Positions 1 to 7,309 of a stretch of DNA of 20,988 nt are shown piece by piece (position 1 is the stretch's first letter; each line of letters begins with the position of its first letter). Both the position numbers and the translations under genes were made by a program. Location: NCBI GenBank assembly GCA_035505095.1, contig DATJRE010000316.1, positions 1 to 20,988 on the forward strand, read 5' to 3'. The stretch is from JOPF133 sp035505095 (GTDB lineage: Bacteria; Acidobacteriota; Terriglobia; Bryobacterales; Bryobacteraceae). The notes beneath the pieces are model-generated. The model did no database searches and was not told the origin of the DNA. It saw nothing but the letters and a program-made list of their open reading frames with translations.

Positions 1-1251
1 CGCCGTAGTGCTCACCCCCATCAGCATGATCAGGGTTCGCACGTCGAACGGCGTGCGCGAAAACACGCACCAGACCGCCCCGCCCAGCGGAATCAACGCC
101 AGGCCCAACGTCACAAACAGATAACTGCCGGCGCGAAAGGCCGCCCCGGGTTCGGCAGGCAGCAACAGGTAGCGGCGAAATCCTCCGCCGACATACCCGA
201 ATTGGTTCACTGCAAACTGTCCGGCGCTGATGCAGGGGAAGACCGCAAAAGCGGCCACCGTCAAGGCGAAGGGATTCTTGGCGTGGGTCCTGCTAAAAAA
301 GTACAGCAGGAAGGCAAACAGCGGCAACGCCAGCGGGTAGATGGCGCGAAAGCGGTTGTTCCGCGAGAAAAAACGCAGCCATAGCGCCACCAGCGGGCCG
401 TTGCGCGGTCCGAAGAGCGCGCCAAACCGGTCGATGGGGCCTTCCCACAGCATCTTGGTTGCCTGCACCGATTTCAGCGAGGCCGGGCGGCGTTCCAAGA
501 TCACCAGCACCGCGGTCAGGCCGGTCAGCCAAACCGCGAGCACCGCCAAACCCCCGGCAGCCGCAAGGCCCGTTTGCGTCATGGCGGACGCCGCGCCCGC
601 CGGCGGCAGATAAGCCCATGCCTGCTTGAGCGGTCCCCAAATCGCTGCATGGCCGCGCTGCCGCACCAGCGTCTGTGGCAACACCGCGCAGCTCATCGCC
701 AAAAGGATCAGCACAGCGCCGCCCCACTTCTTCGCCATCAGGCGGTCCACCAGGCTGCCCAGCATGCGGGCGCACAGGTAATTGGAGACCAGCAACAGGA
801 GGGCCGCGAGCAATCCCAGCTCGAACGATCCAGTGCCGAAGAGATACAACCCCGCAGCCACACCCAGGTCCAGCACCAGGAAGAGGATCCAGAACGGGTC
901 GGCGAGGCCGATGACATGGCGCGCGAATCGCCGCTCGCGTTCCTTGAGGGGAAAGCGGCGGAGTTCGGTTTCCGAAAAAATCGCCGCCATCCCGAACCCC
1001 AGCACCACGCTGGCGATCAGCGCTTGCAGGAAAACGCCCCCCAGCGCGATCCCGCCCACCAGCAGGCCTTTCCCACTGCGAATCGCCTGGACGCCTACGC
1101 CGATGCCCCCCAGCGAGAAAAGCACCATCACCATCACCAGCAGCAGGTAGCCTGCGAAAAACAATGCGATCTTGCCGTTGCGCGAGCGCGTCTTGGCCCA
1201 CAGCAGCTTGTAGCGCAGGCGGATGAGAATGCCGATCAGCGAAAAGTCCAT
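1..1251 (-). CDS. Polytopic membrane protein, ABC-2-type exporter permease-like (partial)
   Basis: Reading down from position 1251 there is an uninterrupted frame of 417 codons that leaves the window at base 1, so the C-terminus is missing. It begins MDFSLIGILIRLRYKLLWAK. About eight to ten long hydrophobic stretches follow, for example IALFFAGYLLLVMVMVLF and LADPFWILFLVLDLGVAAGL, so it is an integral membrane protein. A late segment, NQFGYVGGGFRRYLLLPAEP, resembles the pattern in ABC-2-like exporter permeases where an N-x-F-G stretch precedes a P and a further membrane span. The ATG (1251-1249) overlaps the TGA of the upstream gene as TGATG, so translation is probably coupled. No ATPase is visible; if one exists it should lie beyond the left edge. 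Membrane location is seen in sequence; the transporter class is inference. Confidence 0.72.
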   Translation of the reverse strand, partial: MDFSLIGILIRLRYKLLWAKTRSRNGKIALFFAGYLLLVMVMVLFSLGGIGVGVQAIRSGKGLLVGGIALGGVFLQALIASVVLGFGMAAIFSETELRRFPLKERERRFARHVIGLADPFWILFLVLDLGVAAGLYLFGTGSFELGLLAALLLLVSNYLCARMLGSLVDRLMAKKWGGAVLILLAMSCAVLPQTLVRQRGHAAIWGPLKQAWAYLPPAGAASAMTQTGLAAAGGLAVLAVWLTGLTAVLVILERRPASLKSVQATKMLWEGPIDRFGALFGPRNGPLVALWLRFFSRNNRFRAIYPLALPLFAFLLYFFSRTHAKNPFALTVAAFAVFPCISAGQFAVNQFGYVGGGFRRYLLLPAEPGAAFRAGSYLFVTLGLALIPLGGAVWCVFSRTPFDVRTLIMLMGVSTTA

Positions 1252-1811
1252 CACCCGCTCCCCAGCGCCATCAGCGCCGCCACGGCGGCATGCTTCTGGT
1301 CCTGCGTCCATGGCGGCCCGATGGCCTTGCCCAGCGAGCCGATGCGCGCCAGCGAGGTTGCATCGAGGCTCTTTTCCGGCACGCCGGTCACCGGCAAGCG
1401 GCACTCCTTCGCCGCCCACACCAGCACGTCGCGAAACATCTCGCCTTCCGCCGTGTGGATCAACGCGTGCGACGCCAGAATCTTTTCCAGTTCCGGCAGC
1501 GCTTTGCCGGCCCCCAACAGAACCGCGCATCCGGCCACTTCGTGCCCCCGCGATTGCAGTTTCTGGACGGTGGCCGAAATCGCCTCTACCGCTAGAGCGC
1601 GCGACGATTCAATCGCTTTCCGCACCAGCTCCGCGCCCATGGCAAAGGGCAGCTCGGCCGCTGCGTGATACGGCTGCCGGGAACCGGCCATCTCCGGATC
1701 GGCAATCGCCAACCTCCGCCGCTCCAGCACGTGCGGCGCATCCAAGCTTCCCGCCGCCGCCACCAACGCCGCCCAGCCCGAATGTGCCCGGAGACCCAGC
1801 GCTGCCCGCAT
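1251..1811 (-). CDS. Conserved-looking soluble protein of unknown function (186 aa)
   Basis: A 186-residue protein with no signal peptide or membrane span. It opens with MRAALGLRAHSGWAALVAA and later has HVLERRRLAIAD and SHALIHTAEGEMFRDVLVWA; it ends GPPWTQDQKHAAVAALMALG. The glycine-containing first strand, the following charged strand and the alternating helices would fit an RNase H/RuvC-like fold, but that is only an impression and no catalytic set of acids is clear. The ATG at 1811 is the only possible start because an in-frame TAA lies six codons upstream. The stop overlaps the start of the membrane-protein gene downstream (TGATG), which argues that the two are translated together and function together. 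The function is not recognised. Confidence 0.75.
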   Translation of the reverse strand: MRAALGLRAHSGWAALVAAAGSLDAPHVLERRRLAIADPEMAGSRQPYHAAAELPFAMGAELVRKAIESSRALAVEAISATVQKLQSRGHEVAGCAVLLGAGKALPELEKILASHALIHTAEGEMFRDVLVWAAKECRLPVTGVPEKSLDATSLARIGSLGKAIGPPWTQDQKHAAVAALMALGSG

Positions 1812-1922
1812 TCCCTCATGGTAACGTTAGTCGGAAGCCGCCGCGGCACGGCCTCAGGCAGTACCCCTGATACCCGTATCCAACCACTGGGACTGGCGGC
1901 CCAGGCGGCTCGTCGCGCACAA

Positions 1923-1928
1923 TACGAT
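1923..1928 (+). promoter_or_regulatory. Candidate -10 hexamer TACGAT before the Flp pilin
   Basis: TACGAT lies 11 nt before the ATG at 1940. No Shine-Dalgarno sequence and no good -35 element are seen, so the transcript could have a leader of only a few bases. The similarity in placement to other hexamers in the window is the main support. Confidence 0.35.
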
Positions 1929-1939
1929 TGTTGATTGAA

Positions 1940-2158
1940 ATGCGCCACATACGCCGCTTCCTTAAAGACGAACTGGGTCAGGATCTTGTGGAGTTCTCGC
2001 TGCTGCTGGCATTCGTGATGTTCTCGGTAGCCGGCTTCGGCGGCGGATTTGAACTCACCATGACCGGTGTGAGCAACACCGTGAACGCCACTTTCGCCGA
2101 GGCCAGTTCGGTTACCCAGTGGGGCCAAACCGAGCATTACGGCGGCACCATCCGCTAA
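1940..2158 (+). CDS. Flp/Fap-type pilin component
   Basis: A 72-residue class III (Flp-type) pilin-like protein beginning MRHIRRFLKDELGQDLVEFS. A short positively charged leader is followed by GQDLVEFSLLLAFVMFSVAGF. This is the usual Flp arrangement: a cleavage Gly, Glu five residues after it, and then a hydrophobic assembly helix. Processing by a TadV/CpaA-type prepilin peptidase and assembly into a Tad pilus are expected from the family. The frame can be opened at a TTG at 1928, but ATG 1940 gives the normal leader length. No tad secretion genes are adjacent; the nearest relatives are the TadE/TadG-like genes about 13 kb to the right. It converges with the sigma-factor gene, with only 9 nt between stops and no obvious terminator. 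Confidence 0.85.
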   Translation: MRHIRRFLKDELGQDLVEFSLLLAFVMFSVAGFGGGFELTMTGVSNTVNATFAEASSVTQWGQTEHYGGTIR

Positions 2159-2167
2159 CCGGCGCAG

Positions 2168-3433
2168 TCACTCCGGCACCGCCTCCAGCCTGCGTTGCAG
2201 GAATTGCCGCACCGCAGGGTCCTGCGCGAAGCCGATCGCAATGCCGTACGCGCGGCGCGCCTTGGCGTGGTCACCCGTCCGCGCCGCCAGGTCCGCGCGG
2301 GCTGCCCACCACGGCTGGTATTGCGCCATCCGCGCATCGTCCGCCAGTTCTTCCACGGCGGCCAGACCGGCTTCCGCCCCGCGCACTTCCGCCAGCGCCA
2401 GTGCCCGGTTGAGGGCCACCACCGGAGAGCCGCCCAGCGCCAGCAGCGCATCGTAGAGGCTCACCACCTCGGCCCAATTATTGCGCCCGGTCCGGCAGCG
2501 CTCCACGTGGGCCGATTGCAAGGCCGCCTCCAACTGGCGCCGCCCCATTCTGCCCATCGCCCCGGCACGCCGCAGCAGTTCTTCTGCCGCCGCAATCATG
2601 GCCGCGTCCCATCGTGCCGGGTCCTGACCGGTCAGCGGCACGTACTCGCCATCCGCGGTCCGGCGTGCCCCGCGCCGCGCCTCGGCGTAAAGCATCAGCG
2701 CCGCCAGCCCCAGCGCTTCCGGTTCTTCGGGCAGCAGCGTGGCCAGCAGGCGGGCCAGAAAGAGAGCCTCTTCAGTCAGATCCCGGCGGGCCGCGTCGGT
2801 GCCGCCCGGATCGGTCCAGCCTTCGGCGAAGGCCGCGTAGATAGCGTCCAGCACCGCCTCCAGCCGCCCCGGCAACTCGGCGCGCTCCGGAACCACGAAC
2901 GGAATTCCGGCCTGGCGGATCTTTTCCTTGGCGCGCACCAGCCGCTTGCTCATGGCGGCTGGAGACGTGAGGAATGCCGACGCGATGGTCTTGGCGTCCA
3001 GCCCCAGCACCGCCTGCAGGATCAACGGCGCGCGAATGCCAGCCTCGATTGCCGGATGGGCGCAAACGAACATCAGCGCCAGGCGTTGATCGGGGATCTC
3101 CGCATCCTCGGCGGCCGGTCCTTCCGCCAGAAGCTGCAATTGCGGCATCGCCTGGATGGCGCTGCGCCGCCGCCGCGCAGCATCGATCAGTTTGCGCCGC
3201 GCGGCCGTCAGCAGCCATCCCTCGGGATTGGCCGGGCATCCGCGCAGCGGCCAATCCGCCAGCGCGGCGGCGAACGCTTCTGAAAGCGCGTCCTCCGCCG
3301 CAGCCACGTCCCCCGCCCGCACCGCCAGGAAGGCGACCAGCTTGCCGTAGCTGCGCCGCGCCACCGCGTCCGCCATGCTCCGCGCCTGCTCGCCGCTTGC
3401 CGATTCGTTGGCTTGCCCCGCCGGCGAAGTCAC
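2168..3433 (-). CDS. ECF sigma factor with C-terminal TPR-like domain (ECF42 type)
   Basis: A 421-residue sigma-70-family factor. Region 2 covers about residues 24-90 (AEDALSEAFAAALADWP, then NPEGWLLTAARRKLIDAARR). Region 4, the helix-turn-helix for the -35 element, covers about 115-175 (LDAKTIASAFLTSPAAMSKR). A long C-terminal extension (about 185-421) contains LYAEARR, NRALALAE and tandem helical repeats. Small sigma factors with this DUF6596/TPR-like tail beside DGPF-domain genes define the ECF42 group, and no separate anti-sigma factor is expected; the tail is thought to control activity. The GTG at 3433 was chosen because it forms a GTGA overlap with the stop of the DGPF gene. The frame stays open 23 codons further upstream inside that gene, but the extra residues look non-coding. 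Confidence 0.9.
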   Translation of the reverse strand: MTSPAGQANESASGEQARSMADAVARRSYGKLVAFLAVRAGDVAAAEDALSEAFAAALADWPLRGCPANPEGWLLTAARRKLIDAARRRRSAIQAMPQLQLLAEGPAAEDAEIPDQRLALMFVCAHPAIEAGIRAPLILQAVLGLDAKTIASAFLTSPAAMSKRLVRAKEKIRQAGIPFVVPERAELPGRLEAVLDAIYAAFAEGWTDPGGTDAARRDLTEEALFLARLLATLLPEEPEALGLAALMLYAEARRGARRTADGEYVPLTGQDPARWDAAMIAAAEELLRRAGAMGRMGRRQLEAALQSAHVERCRTGRNNWAEVVSLYDALLALGGSPVVALNRALALAEVRGAEAGLAAVEELADDARMAQYQPWWAARADLAARTGDHAKARRAYGIAIGFAQDPAVRQFLQRRLEAVPE

Positions 3434-3783
3434 GCCGCCATGCTCCAGATGGGGCGCACCTCCACTGTGCCGTGGGCCGCCGCCGGGCACCGTGCGGCCC
3501 ACGAAATGGCGGCATCCAAATCGGCAGCTTCAATCAGGAAGTAGCCCGCCAATTGCTCCTTCGAATCCACGTACGGACCGTCCAGCACCTGCGATTTGCC
3601 GTCCGCAATGCGGACCGTCGTGGCGGCCGCGGTCGGTTGCAGCCGGTTGCTCCCTTTGAATGCGCCCGCTTCCATCAGCGCGTCGGTGTATGCTTTGTAA
3701 GCGGCCACCCCGCGTTCCTGTTCGGCCTGGGTCATCTTCGGCCAGGCGTTCTCGTCCACATAGGCAATCAAAATGTATTGCAT
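3430..3783 (-). CDS. YCII/DGPF-domain protein, partner of the ECF42 sigma factor
   Basis: A 117-residue dimeric-barrel (YCII-related) protein beginning MQYILIAYVDENAW. The family hallmark is clear at residues 67-81 as LDGPYVDSKEQLAGY, followed by FLIEAADLDAAISWA and the closing VEVRPIWSM. Members are usually encoded next to ECF42 sigma factors and are their most common genomic partners and proposed targets. No enzymatic reaction is firmly assigned to them. An AGGAGA Shine-Dalgarno sits 11 nt before the ATG, one of the best ribosome sites in the window. The stop overlaps the sigma-factor GTG by 4 nt, so the two are co-translated. Upstream lie a candidate ECF promoter and an inverted repeat. 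Confidence 0.9.
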   Translation of the reverse strand: MQYILIAYVDENAWPKMTQAEQERGVAAYKAYTDALMEAGAFKGSNRLQPTAAATTVRIADGKSQVLDGPYVDSKEQLAGYFLIEAADLDAAISWAARCPAAAHGTVEVRPIWSMAA

Positions 3784-3823
3784 CTTCGTTAGTCTCCTTT
3801 TTGATTTTGGCGGATTGCTGTTC

Positions 3824-3839
3824 CGTCATCATAATGACG
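3824..3839. promoter_or_regulatory. Inverted repeat CGTCATcataATGACG upstream of the DGPF gene
   Basis: Perfect 6-bp arms separated by 4 bp, 41-56 bp upstream of the DGPF start. On the minus strand the repeat contains both a TATGAT hexamer and the CGTC of a candidate ECF promoter, so a dimeric regulator bound here would cover the promoter. It could be chance, given its short length. Confidence 0.35.
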
Positions 3840-3862
3840 CCCCAGCCCCGGCGGTTTGGACA
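3836..3862 (-). promoter_or_regulatory. Candidate ECF-type promoter TGTCCA-N17-CGTC
   Basis: On the minus strand TGTCCA (3862-3857) is followed after 17 nt by CGTC (3839-3836). As I recall, ECF42 factors favour TGTCGA at -35 with a CG(A/T)C-like -10, so this differs at one base from the -35 element. It lies at the right distance from the DGPF-sigma unit to suggest autoregulation. Short motifs like this occur by chance. Confidence 0.35.
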
Positions 3863-3902
3863 CCGCGCCCCCGCTTTCTCAGGCCGCCGCGCCCGAACAC
3901 GC

Positions 3903-4049
3903 TTGCAGACCACCCTTGATTTCGGCGATGCGCAGGTGACTTTCGACGTGCGCAACCTGCCCACGCCGCCCGAAGGCGCCGTACCGCCACAAGCTGCTGC
4001 ATGCGGACAGGGCCATCGCGCGGCGTACGTCGTGCCGGCAGGGGCGTGA
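3903..4049 (+). pseudogene. Possible remnant of a Gfo/Idh/MocA-like oxidoreductase
   Basis: Between the DGPF gene and the permease tail, the plus strand encodes TLDFGDAQVTFDVRNLPTP within an otherwise unconvincing frame. This stretch resembles the strand-rich part of Gfo/Idh/MocA-family oxidoreductases, where a 'F.DG....FEVR.LPT' pattern is common. There is no start, no Rossmann motif and nothing recognisable after about 40 residues, so if real it is a short fragment left by deletion. The match is from memory and weak. Confidence 0.25.
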
Positions 4050-4056
4050 TTCGCCG

Positions 4057-4947
4057 TCATTCCGTCCGCAGCGCCGACACCGGGTCGGTGCGGGCCGCGC
4101 GCAGCGCCGGTTCCAGGGCCGCCGCCGTGCCCACCAGTCCCACCGCGGCGCCCGCCAGCAGCAAAGTCGCCGGATCGTCCGGCGCCACCCCGTACAGCAG
4201 TTTTCCCAGCGCCTGCCGCGCCGCATAAGCCAGCGCCCAGCCGAGCGGCAGCGCCACCAGAATCCGCAGCCCGGCCTCGCGCAGCACCTGCCGCGCCAGC
4301 CGCCCGGGACTGGCCCCCACCGCCATCCGTACGCCGAATTCGCGGGTGCGCCGCGCTACCGCGTAGAGCGTCACGCCGGTAAGCCCGGCCGCCGCCAGCA
4401 ACAGCGCCACCAGCGCCAGGCTGGCGGCCACCGTCGCCTCAAGTTGCTCGTCCTGGCGGGCGTCGCGCAGATGCTGCCGCAGGCTGACGGTTTCGATCCC
4501 CGTGAACGCCGCGTCGCCCGCGTGAATCACCGGCAGCAGGGCCGCCGCCAAGCCTGCGGCGCCGCGCTTCGATCCCACAAAATAGGTCACATCCCCCGAA
4601 GGTCTCTGCGCGAACGCGAAGTACAGATAGGGCGCCACGGCTTCACGCAGATGAATGCTGGGACCGTCTTCCACCACGCCCACCACCTGTTGATCGCGGC
4701 CGTTGATCTTCACCCATTGCCCCACGGCCCCGCGTCCCGCCAGGAAGCGGCGTGCGAAGGCGGCGTTCACCATCACCACCGGGGTGGCGCCCGGCCCATC
4801 GGAAGCCTGGAACCCGCGCCCGCTCAAAATGCGAGCGCCCGTCACCGCGAAATAATCCGGGCTCACCTGGTTGTAATAGAAGGAATACCTGGGCTGGTTG
4901 GGCATCTCCACATCCACCGCCGCGCCGCCGCCCGATCCGCTCAGCAT
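4057..4947 (-). CDS. ADOP-type ABC permease, C-terminal half (after in-frame amber)
   Basis: The second half of a MacB/FtsX-like permease, in the same frame as the part ending at 4960. It carries the second periplasmic domain (for example YSFYYNQVSPDYFAVTGARI and VVMVNAAFARRFLAGRG, about residues 20-160). The second FtsX membrane domain has spans around SLALVALLLAAAGLTGVTLY and LLLAGAAVGLVGTAAAL, with RRTREFGVRMAVGAS between them. It ends RAARTDPVSALRTE, the expected C-terminus of this family, so the 3' end is intact. The ATG at 4947 is the first start after the amber codon but has no clear ribosome site. On its own this piece would lack half the membrane domain; it is best read as part of one interrupted gene. 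Confidence 0.8.
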   Translation of the reverse strand: MLSGSGGGAAVDVEMPNQPRYSFYYNQVSPDYFAVTGARILSGRGFQASDGPGATPVVMVNAAFARRFLAGRGAVGQWVKINGRDQQVVGVVEDGPSIHLREAVAPYLYFAFAQRPSGDVTYFVGSKRGAAGLAAALLPVIHAGDAAFTGIETVSLRQHLRDARQDEQLEATVAASLALVALLLAAAGLTGVTLYAVARRTREFGVRMAVGASPGRLARQVLREAGLRILVALPLGWALAYAARQALGKLLYGVAPDDPATLLLAGAAVGLVGTAAALEPALRAARTDPVSALRTE

Positions 4948-4959
4948 GGCCCGCCGCGC

Positions 4960-6408
4960 CTAGGCCACGCCTTCTACGCCGGGCACTTCCGCCATGCGCC
5001 CGGCCAGCGATTCGGTGCGCGCCGACCGGTTCCCGCCGCCGGTCCAATAGCCGCGCACCAGCAGCAGCGGCCGGTCCGGGTCCATCGCCGGGCGGATGGC
5101 CGCCAGGTTGTGCAGGCTGCGCACCAGCAGCGCGGCCGAACAGGCCCCGCCCGTGACCAGCGCCATCTGCGCCACCACCAGCGTGCCCATCCAGCGCGAG
5201 GCCCGCGTGCTGCGGCCGCCCGCCAGCGACGGCTGCAGGCTGCGCTTCCACGCGTCCGCCAGCGGAATCCAGGCGCCCAGCGCCGTCACCACCAGCATGG
5301 CCGCGGAGCTGAACGCCAGCGTGCGCCAATCCAGCCGGATGCCGAAATCGATATACGTGCGGCTGCCGTAGAACAGCGCCGGCGCCAGGCGAATCAGCCA
5401 CGCGGCCAGCACCACGCCGCCGATCAACCCTGCACCCGCCAGCAGCACCGCTTCCGCACCGTGTTGCTGCGCCAGGTCGCCGCGCCCCGCTCCCAGCGCC
5501 AGACGGATGGCAGCTTCGCGGCGATGGCTCTCGTTATCCACCAGCCGCAGGTTCGCCAGGTTGGCCGCCGCAATCAACACCAGCAGCAGGGCCACCGCCA
5601 GCAGCACGGCGTTCGACGAGAGCTTGGCACCCAGGCTGCGCTCGGTGAAATCCTCCAGGGCAGCCTGCCGTTCGGGGGCCGGCGCGCGCCCTTCGGCCTC
5701 CACCTGCCGCAGGATGGCGTTAAGTTCGGCGCGGCCTTCCGCCTCCGTCGCGCCCGGACGCAGCCGGCCCAGCAGTTCGAAATCGGTGGCGCGCACGTCG
5801 TCCGGCGTCGCCAGCCGCAGCGACCCGAACTCCACCTGCTGCGGTACGAACAGGTCCACCAGCAGCCCGCGATTCGACCCGGTAAATCCGGGCGGCAGCA
5901 CGCCGGTAATGCGCAGCAGCGCGGGGCCCACCGCCAGCGTGCGGCCGACCACCGCCGGGTCGCCGCCTAGCACTGTCTTCCAATAATGGTCCGTCATAAC
6001 CACGGTTCCATCGCTGCCGCGGCCCGCATGGAAGACATCGCCCGCCGCCGCGCGCACCCCCAGCAGGTCGAAGAAGTTGTCCGAAACTCCGGCTGTGATG
6101 GGGTAATCGTCGCGCCCCGGAAGGTGTACCGGCGGCCCCTCGCGGTCCTGCGCCAGAATCCCGCTAAACAAATGGCTGCGCGCCGCGAGCGCCTGGTACT
6201 CGATCCAACTGAGCTGGCCGAGGCGGCCTTCGCGGCCGATGGAGTAGATCCACGCCAGGCTGCGCGGATCGCGCACCGGCAGTTCGCGCAAAGCGTAGGC
6301 GTCCAGCACGCTGAAAGCCGCCGTGCTGAACCCGATGGCCAATCCCGCCGAGGCGATGGCCAGCACCGTGACGCCCGGTTTCCGCAGAAGAGAGCGCAGG
6401 GTCTGCAT
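4960..6408 (-). CDS. ADOP-type ABC permease, N-terminal half (ends at in-frame amber)
   Basis: 482 residues of an acidobacterial duplicated orphan permease, a MacB-like protein with two copies of periplasmic domain plus FtsX domain and no ATPase gene beside it. The first span is about residues 13-36 (VTVLAIASAGLAIGFSTAAF), followed by a MacB-type periplasmic domain (about 45-240). The first FtsX domain has NLRLVDNESHRREAAIRLAL, and a further span at about 410-440 opens the second copy. It stops at TAG (4962-4960) after VEGVA; the same frame continues at once with ARRAMLSGSGG, so a single substitution splits a protein of about 784 residues. The PadR-like soluble leader found on many relatives is absent. 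The ATG at 6408 has only a weak AGGG before it. It follows the TIGR03437-family gene by 42 nt, probably in one transcript. Confidence 0.85.
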   Translation of the reverse strand: MQTLRSLLRKPGVTVLAIASAGLAIGFSTAAFSVLDAYALRELPVRDPRSLAWIYSIGREGRLGQLSWIEYQALAARSHLFSGILAQDREGPPVHLPGRDDYPITAGVSDNFFDLLGVRAAAGDVFHAGRGSDGTVVMTDHYWKTVLGGDPAVVGRTLAVGPALLRITGVLPPGFTGSNRGLLVDLFVPQQVEFGSLRLATPDDVRATDFELLGRLRPGATEAEGRAELNAILRQVEAEGRAPAPERQAALEDFTERSLGAKLSSNAVLLAVALLLVLIAAANLANLRLVDNESHRREAAIRLALGAGRGDLAQQHGAEAVLLAGAGLIGGVVLAAWLIRLAPALFYGSRTYIDFGIRLDWRTLAFSSAAMLVVTALGAWIPLADAWKRSLQPSLAGGRSTRASRWMGTLVVAQMALVTGGACSAALLVRSLHNLAAIRPAMDPDRPLLLVRGYWTGGGNRSARTESLAGRMAEVPGVEGVA

Positions 6409-6450
6409 ACACCCTAAGACGATGCAGACGGAGTTCCGTTGGCCGGCCGG

Positions 6451-7296
6451 CTATTGCGAAACCGCGATGGTCACATCGCTGCGGCTGGTAAAGCCGTTCA
6501 TCTGAATTTGCAGCGACACCGCGCTGCCCGTGGGCGTGCCGGTGGGCAGCGTCACGTTGAGCTGGTAGACGCCCGGGTCCGACGAGAGGCCCGCAAACAG
6601 CACGTTGGCGGGAACACCGCCGATCAGCACTGTAGGCGTAGTCACCGTGTAGGCCACCACCCCCGTGGGAGGGGGCGCGCCATCGGCAACTGTTGGAGTC
6701 ACCGGGCCGAGCCCCGTCGCGTAAATGATGAGCGGATTCGGATCGTTGATTTTCGCGGGCCGTACCGGAACCGGGTAACCCGCAATGGGAGCCGCCGCGG
6801 CGAAAGTGTTGTCCGAGTAGTTGTAGGCGATGGCCTGCCCCGCTCCATAAAAGAAAGTGAAGATGCCGGGCGCCGCCGGCGCAACCGTCACCGTGACCGG
6901 CAGCGAAGCGCCGCCGCTGGTGGTGTTCACGATCACCTGCGCGGTGGTGGTGTTCGTGGTGGGGGGAGCGGAGGCCAACGCCTCCCACGGAATCTGGGCG
7001 TTGATCTGGCCGCTGCTCACAAACCACAAGGGCGCCGGGACGCCGTTCACCGTCACCCGCACGCCATCCATGGTGGGCGGAAGCGGGATAGCCGTATCGG
7101 TGTCGCTCACGGGGCTCAGGTTCGAGCCGTAGATGGAAATCAACGATCCCACGGTCACGGGCACGTTCCCGCTGGCCGCGTTCACCACCCCGGTGGCGAG
7201 AATTTGTGGCGCTTGCGCGTGCATCTGTGCCGCTCCTGCCGCCAACAGAAGCGCAAGTAGAGTAAAGGAAGTCAGGGAATGAAAAATGGGCCGCAT
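6451..7296 (-). CDS. Secreted protein with Solibacter-type C-terminal domain (TIGR03437 family)
   Basis: A 281-residue exported protein. The N-terminus MRPIFHSLTSFTLLALLLAA is a clear signal peptide, with cleavage probably after MHAQA. Nearly all of the mature part is the domain that usually sits at the C-terminus of long Solibacter proteins: ATGVVNAASGNVPVTVGSLI, SIYGSNLSP, PLWFVSSGQINAQIPW, PLIIYATGLGPVTP and VLFAGLSSDPGVYQLNV. The function is unknown; the fold looks like Ig-type beta-sandwich strands, and a surface or periplasmic role is inferred. The frame runs 85 codons further upstream, but those residues are arginine-rich and unlike the family, so ATG 7296 before the signal peptide is preferred. 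No Shine-Dalgarno is present, but TAGAAT lies 7 nt before the ATG. The ADOP permease follows. Confidence 0.88.
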   Translation of the reverse strand: MRPIFHSLTSFTLLALLLAAGAAQMHAQAPQILATGVVNAASGNVPVTVGSLISIYGSNLSPVSDTDTAIPLPPTMDGVRVTVNGVPAPLWFVSSGQINAQIPWEALASAPPTTNTTTAQVIVNTTSGGASLPVTVTVAPAAPGIFTFFYGAGQAIAYNYSDNTFAAAAPIAGYPVPVRPAKINDPNPLIIYATGLGPVTPTVADGAPPPTGVVAYTVTTPTVLIGGVPANVLFAGLSSDPGVYQLNVTLPTGTPTGSAVSLQIQMNGFTSRSDVTIAVSQ

Positions 7297-7303
7297 CCCG
7301 ACT

Positions 7304-7309
7304 ATTCTA
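7304..7309 (-). promoter_or_regulatory. Candidate -10 TAGAAT, near-leaderless start of the TIGR03437 gene
   Basis: Read on the minus strand, gcTAGAAT is followed by 7 nt and the ATG at 7296. That puts the expected transcription start at or within a base or two of the start codon. No Shine-Dalgarno is present. Confidence 0.45.

Noticed and set aside
574..1668. Long plus-strand open frame (364 codons)
   Set aside because: It lies antisense to the membrane-protein and 186-residue genes; its translation is His/Gln/Arg-rich with no domain. A GC-rich mirror frame.
2195..3283. Long plus-strand open frame opposite the sigma factor
   Set aside because: Arg/Gln/His-rich, no motif, fully antisense to a clear ECF42 gene.
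3530..4060. Minus-strand 176-codon frame overlapping the DGPF gene
   Set aside because: Its second half is the DGPF gene in the wrong frame, and the ribosome site and homology support the other frame.
4444..5970. 508-codon plus-strand frame opposite the ADOP permease
   Set aside because: Composition is Gln/His/Arg-rich and the opposite strand encodes a recognisable permease.
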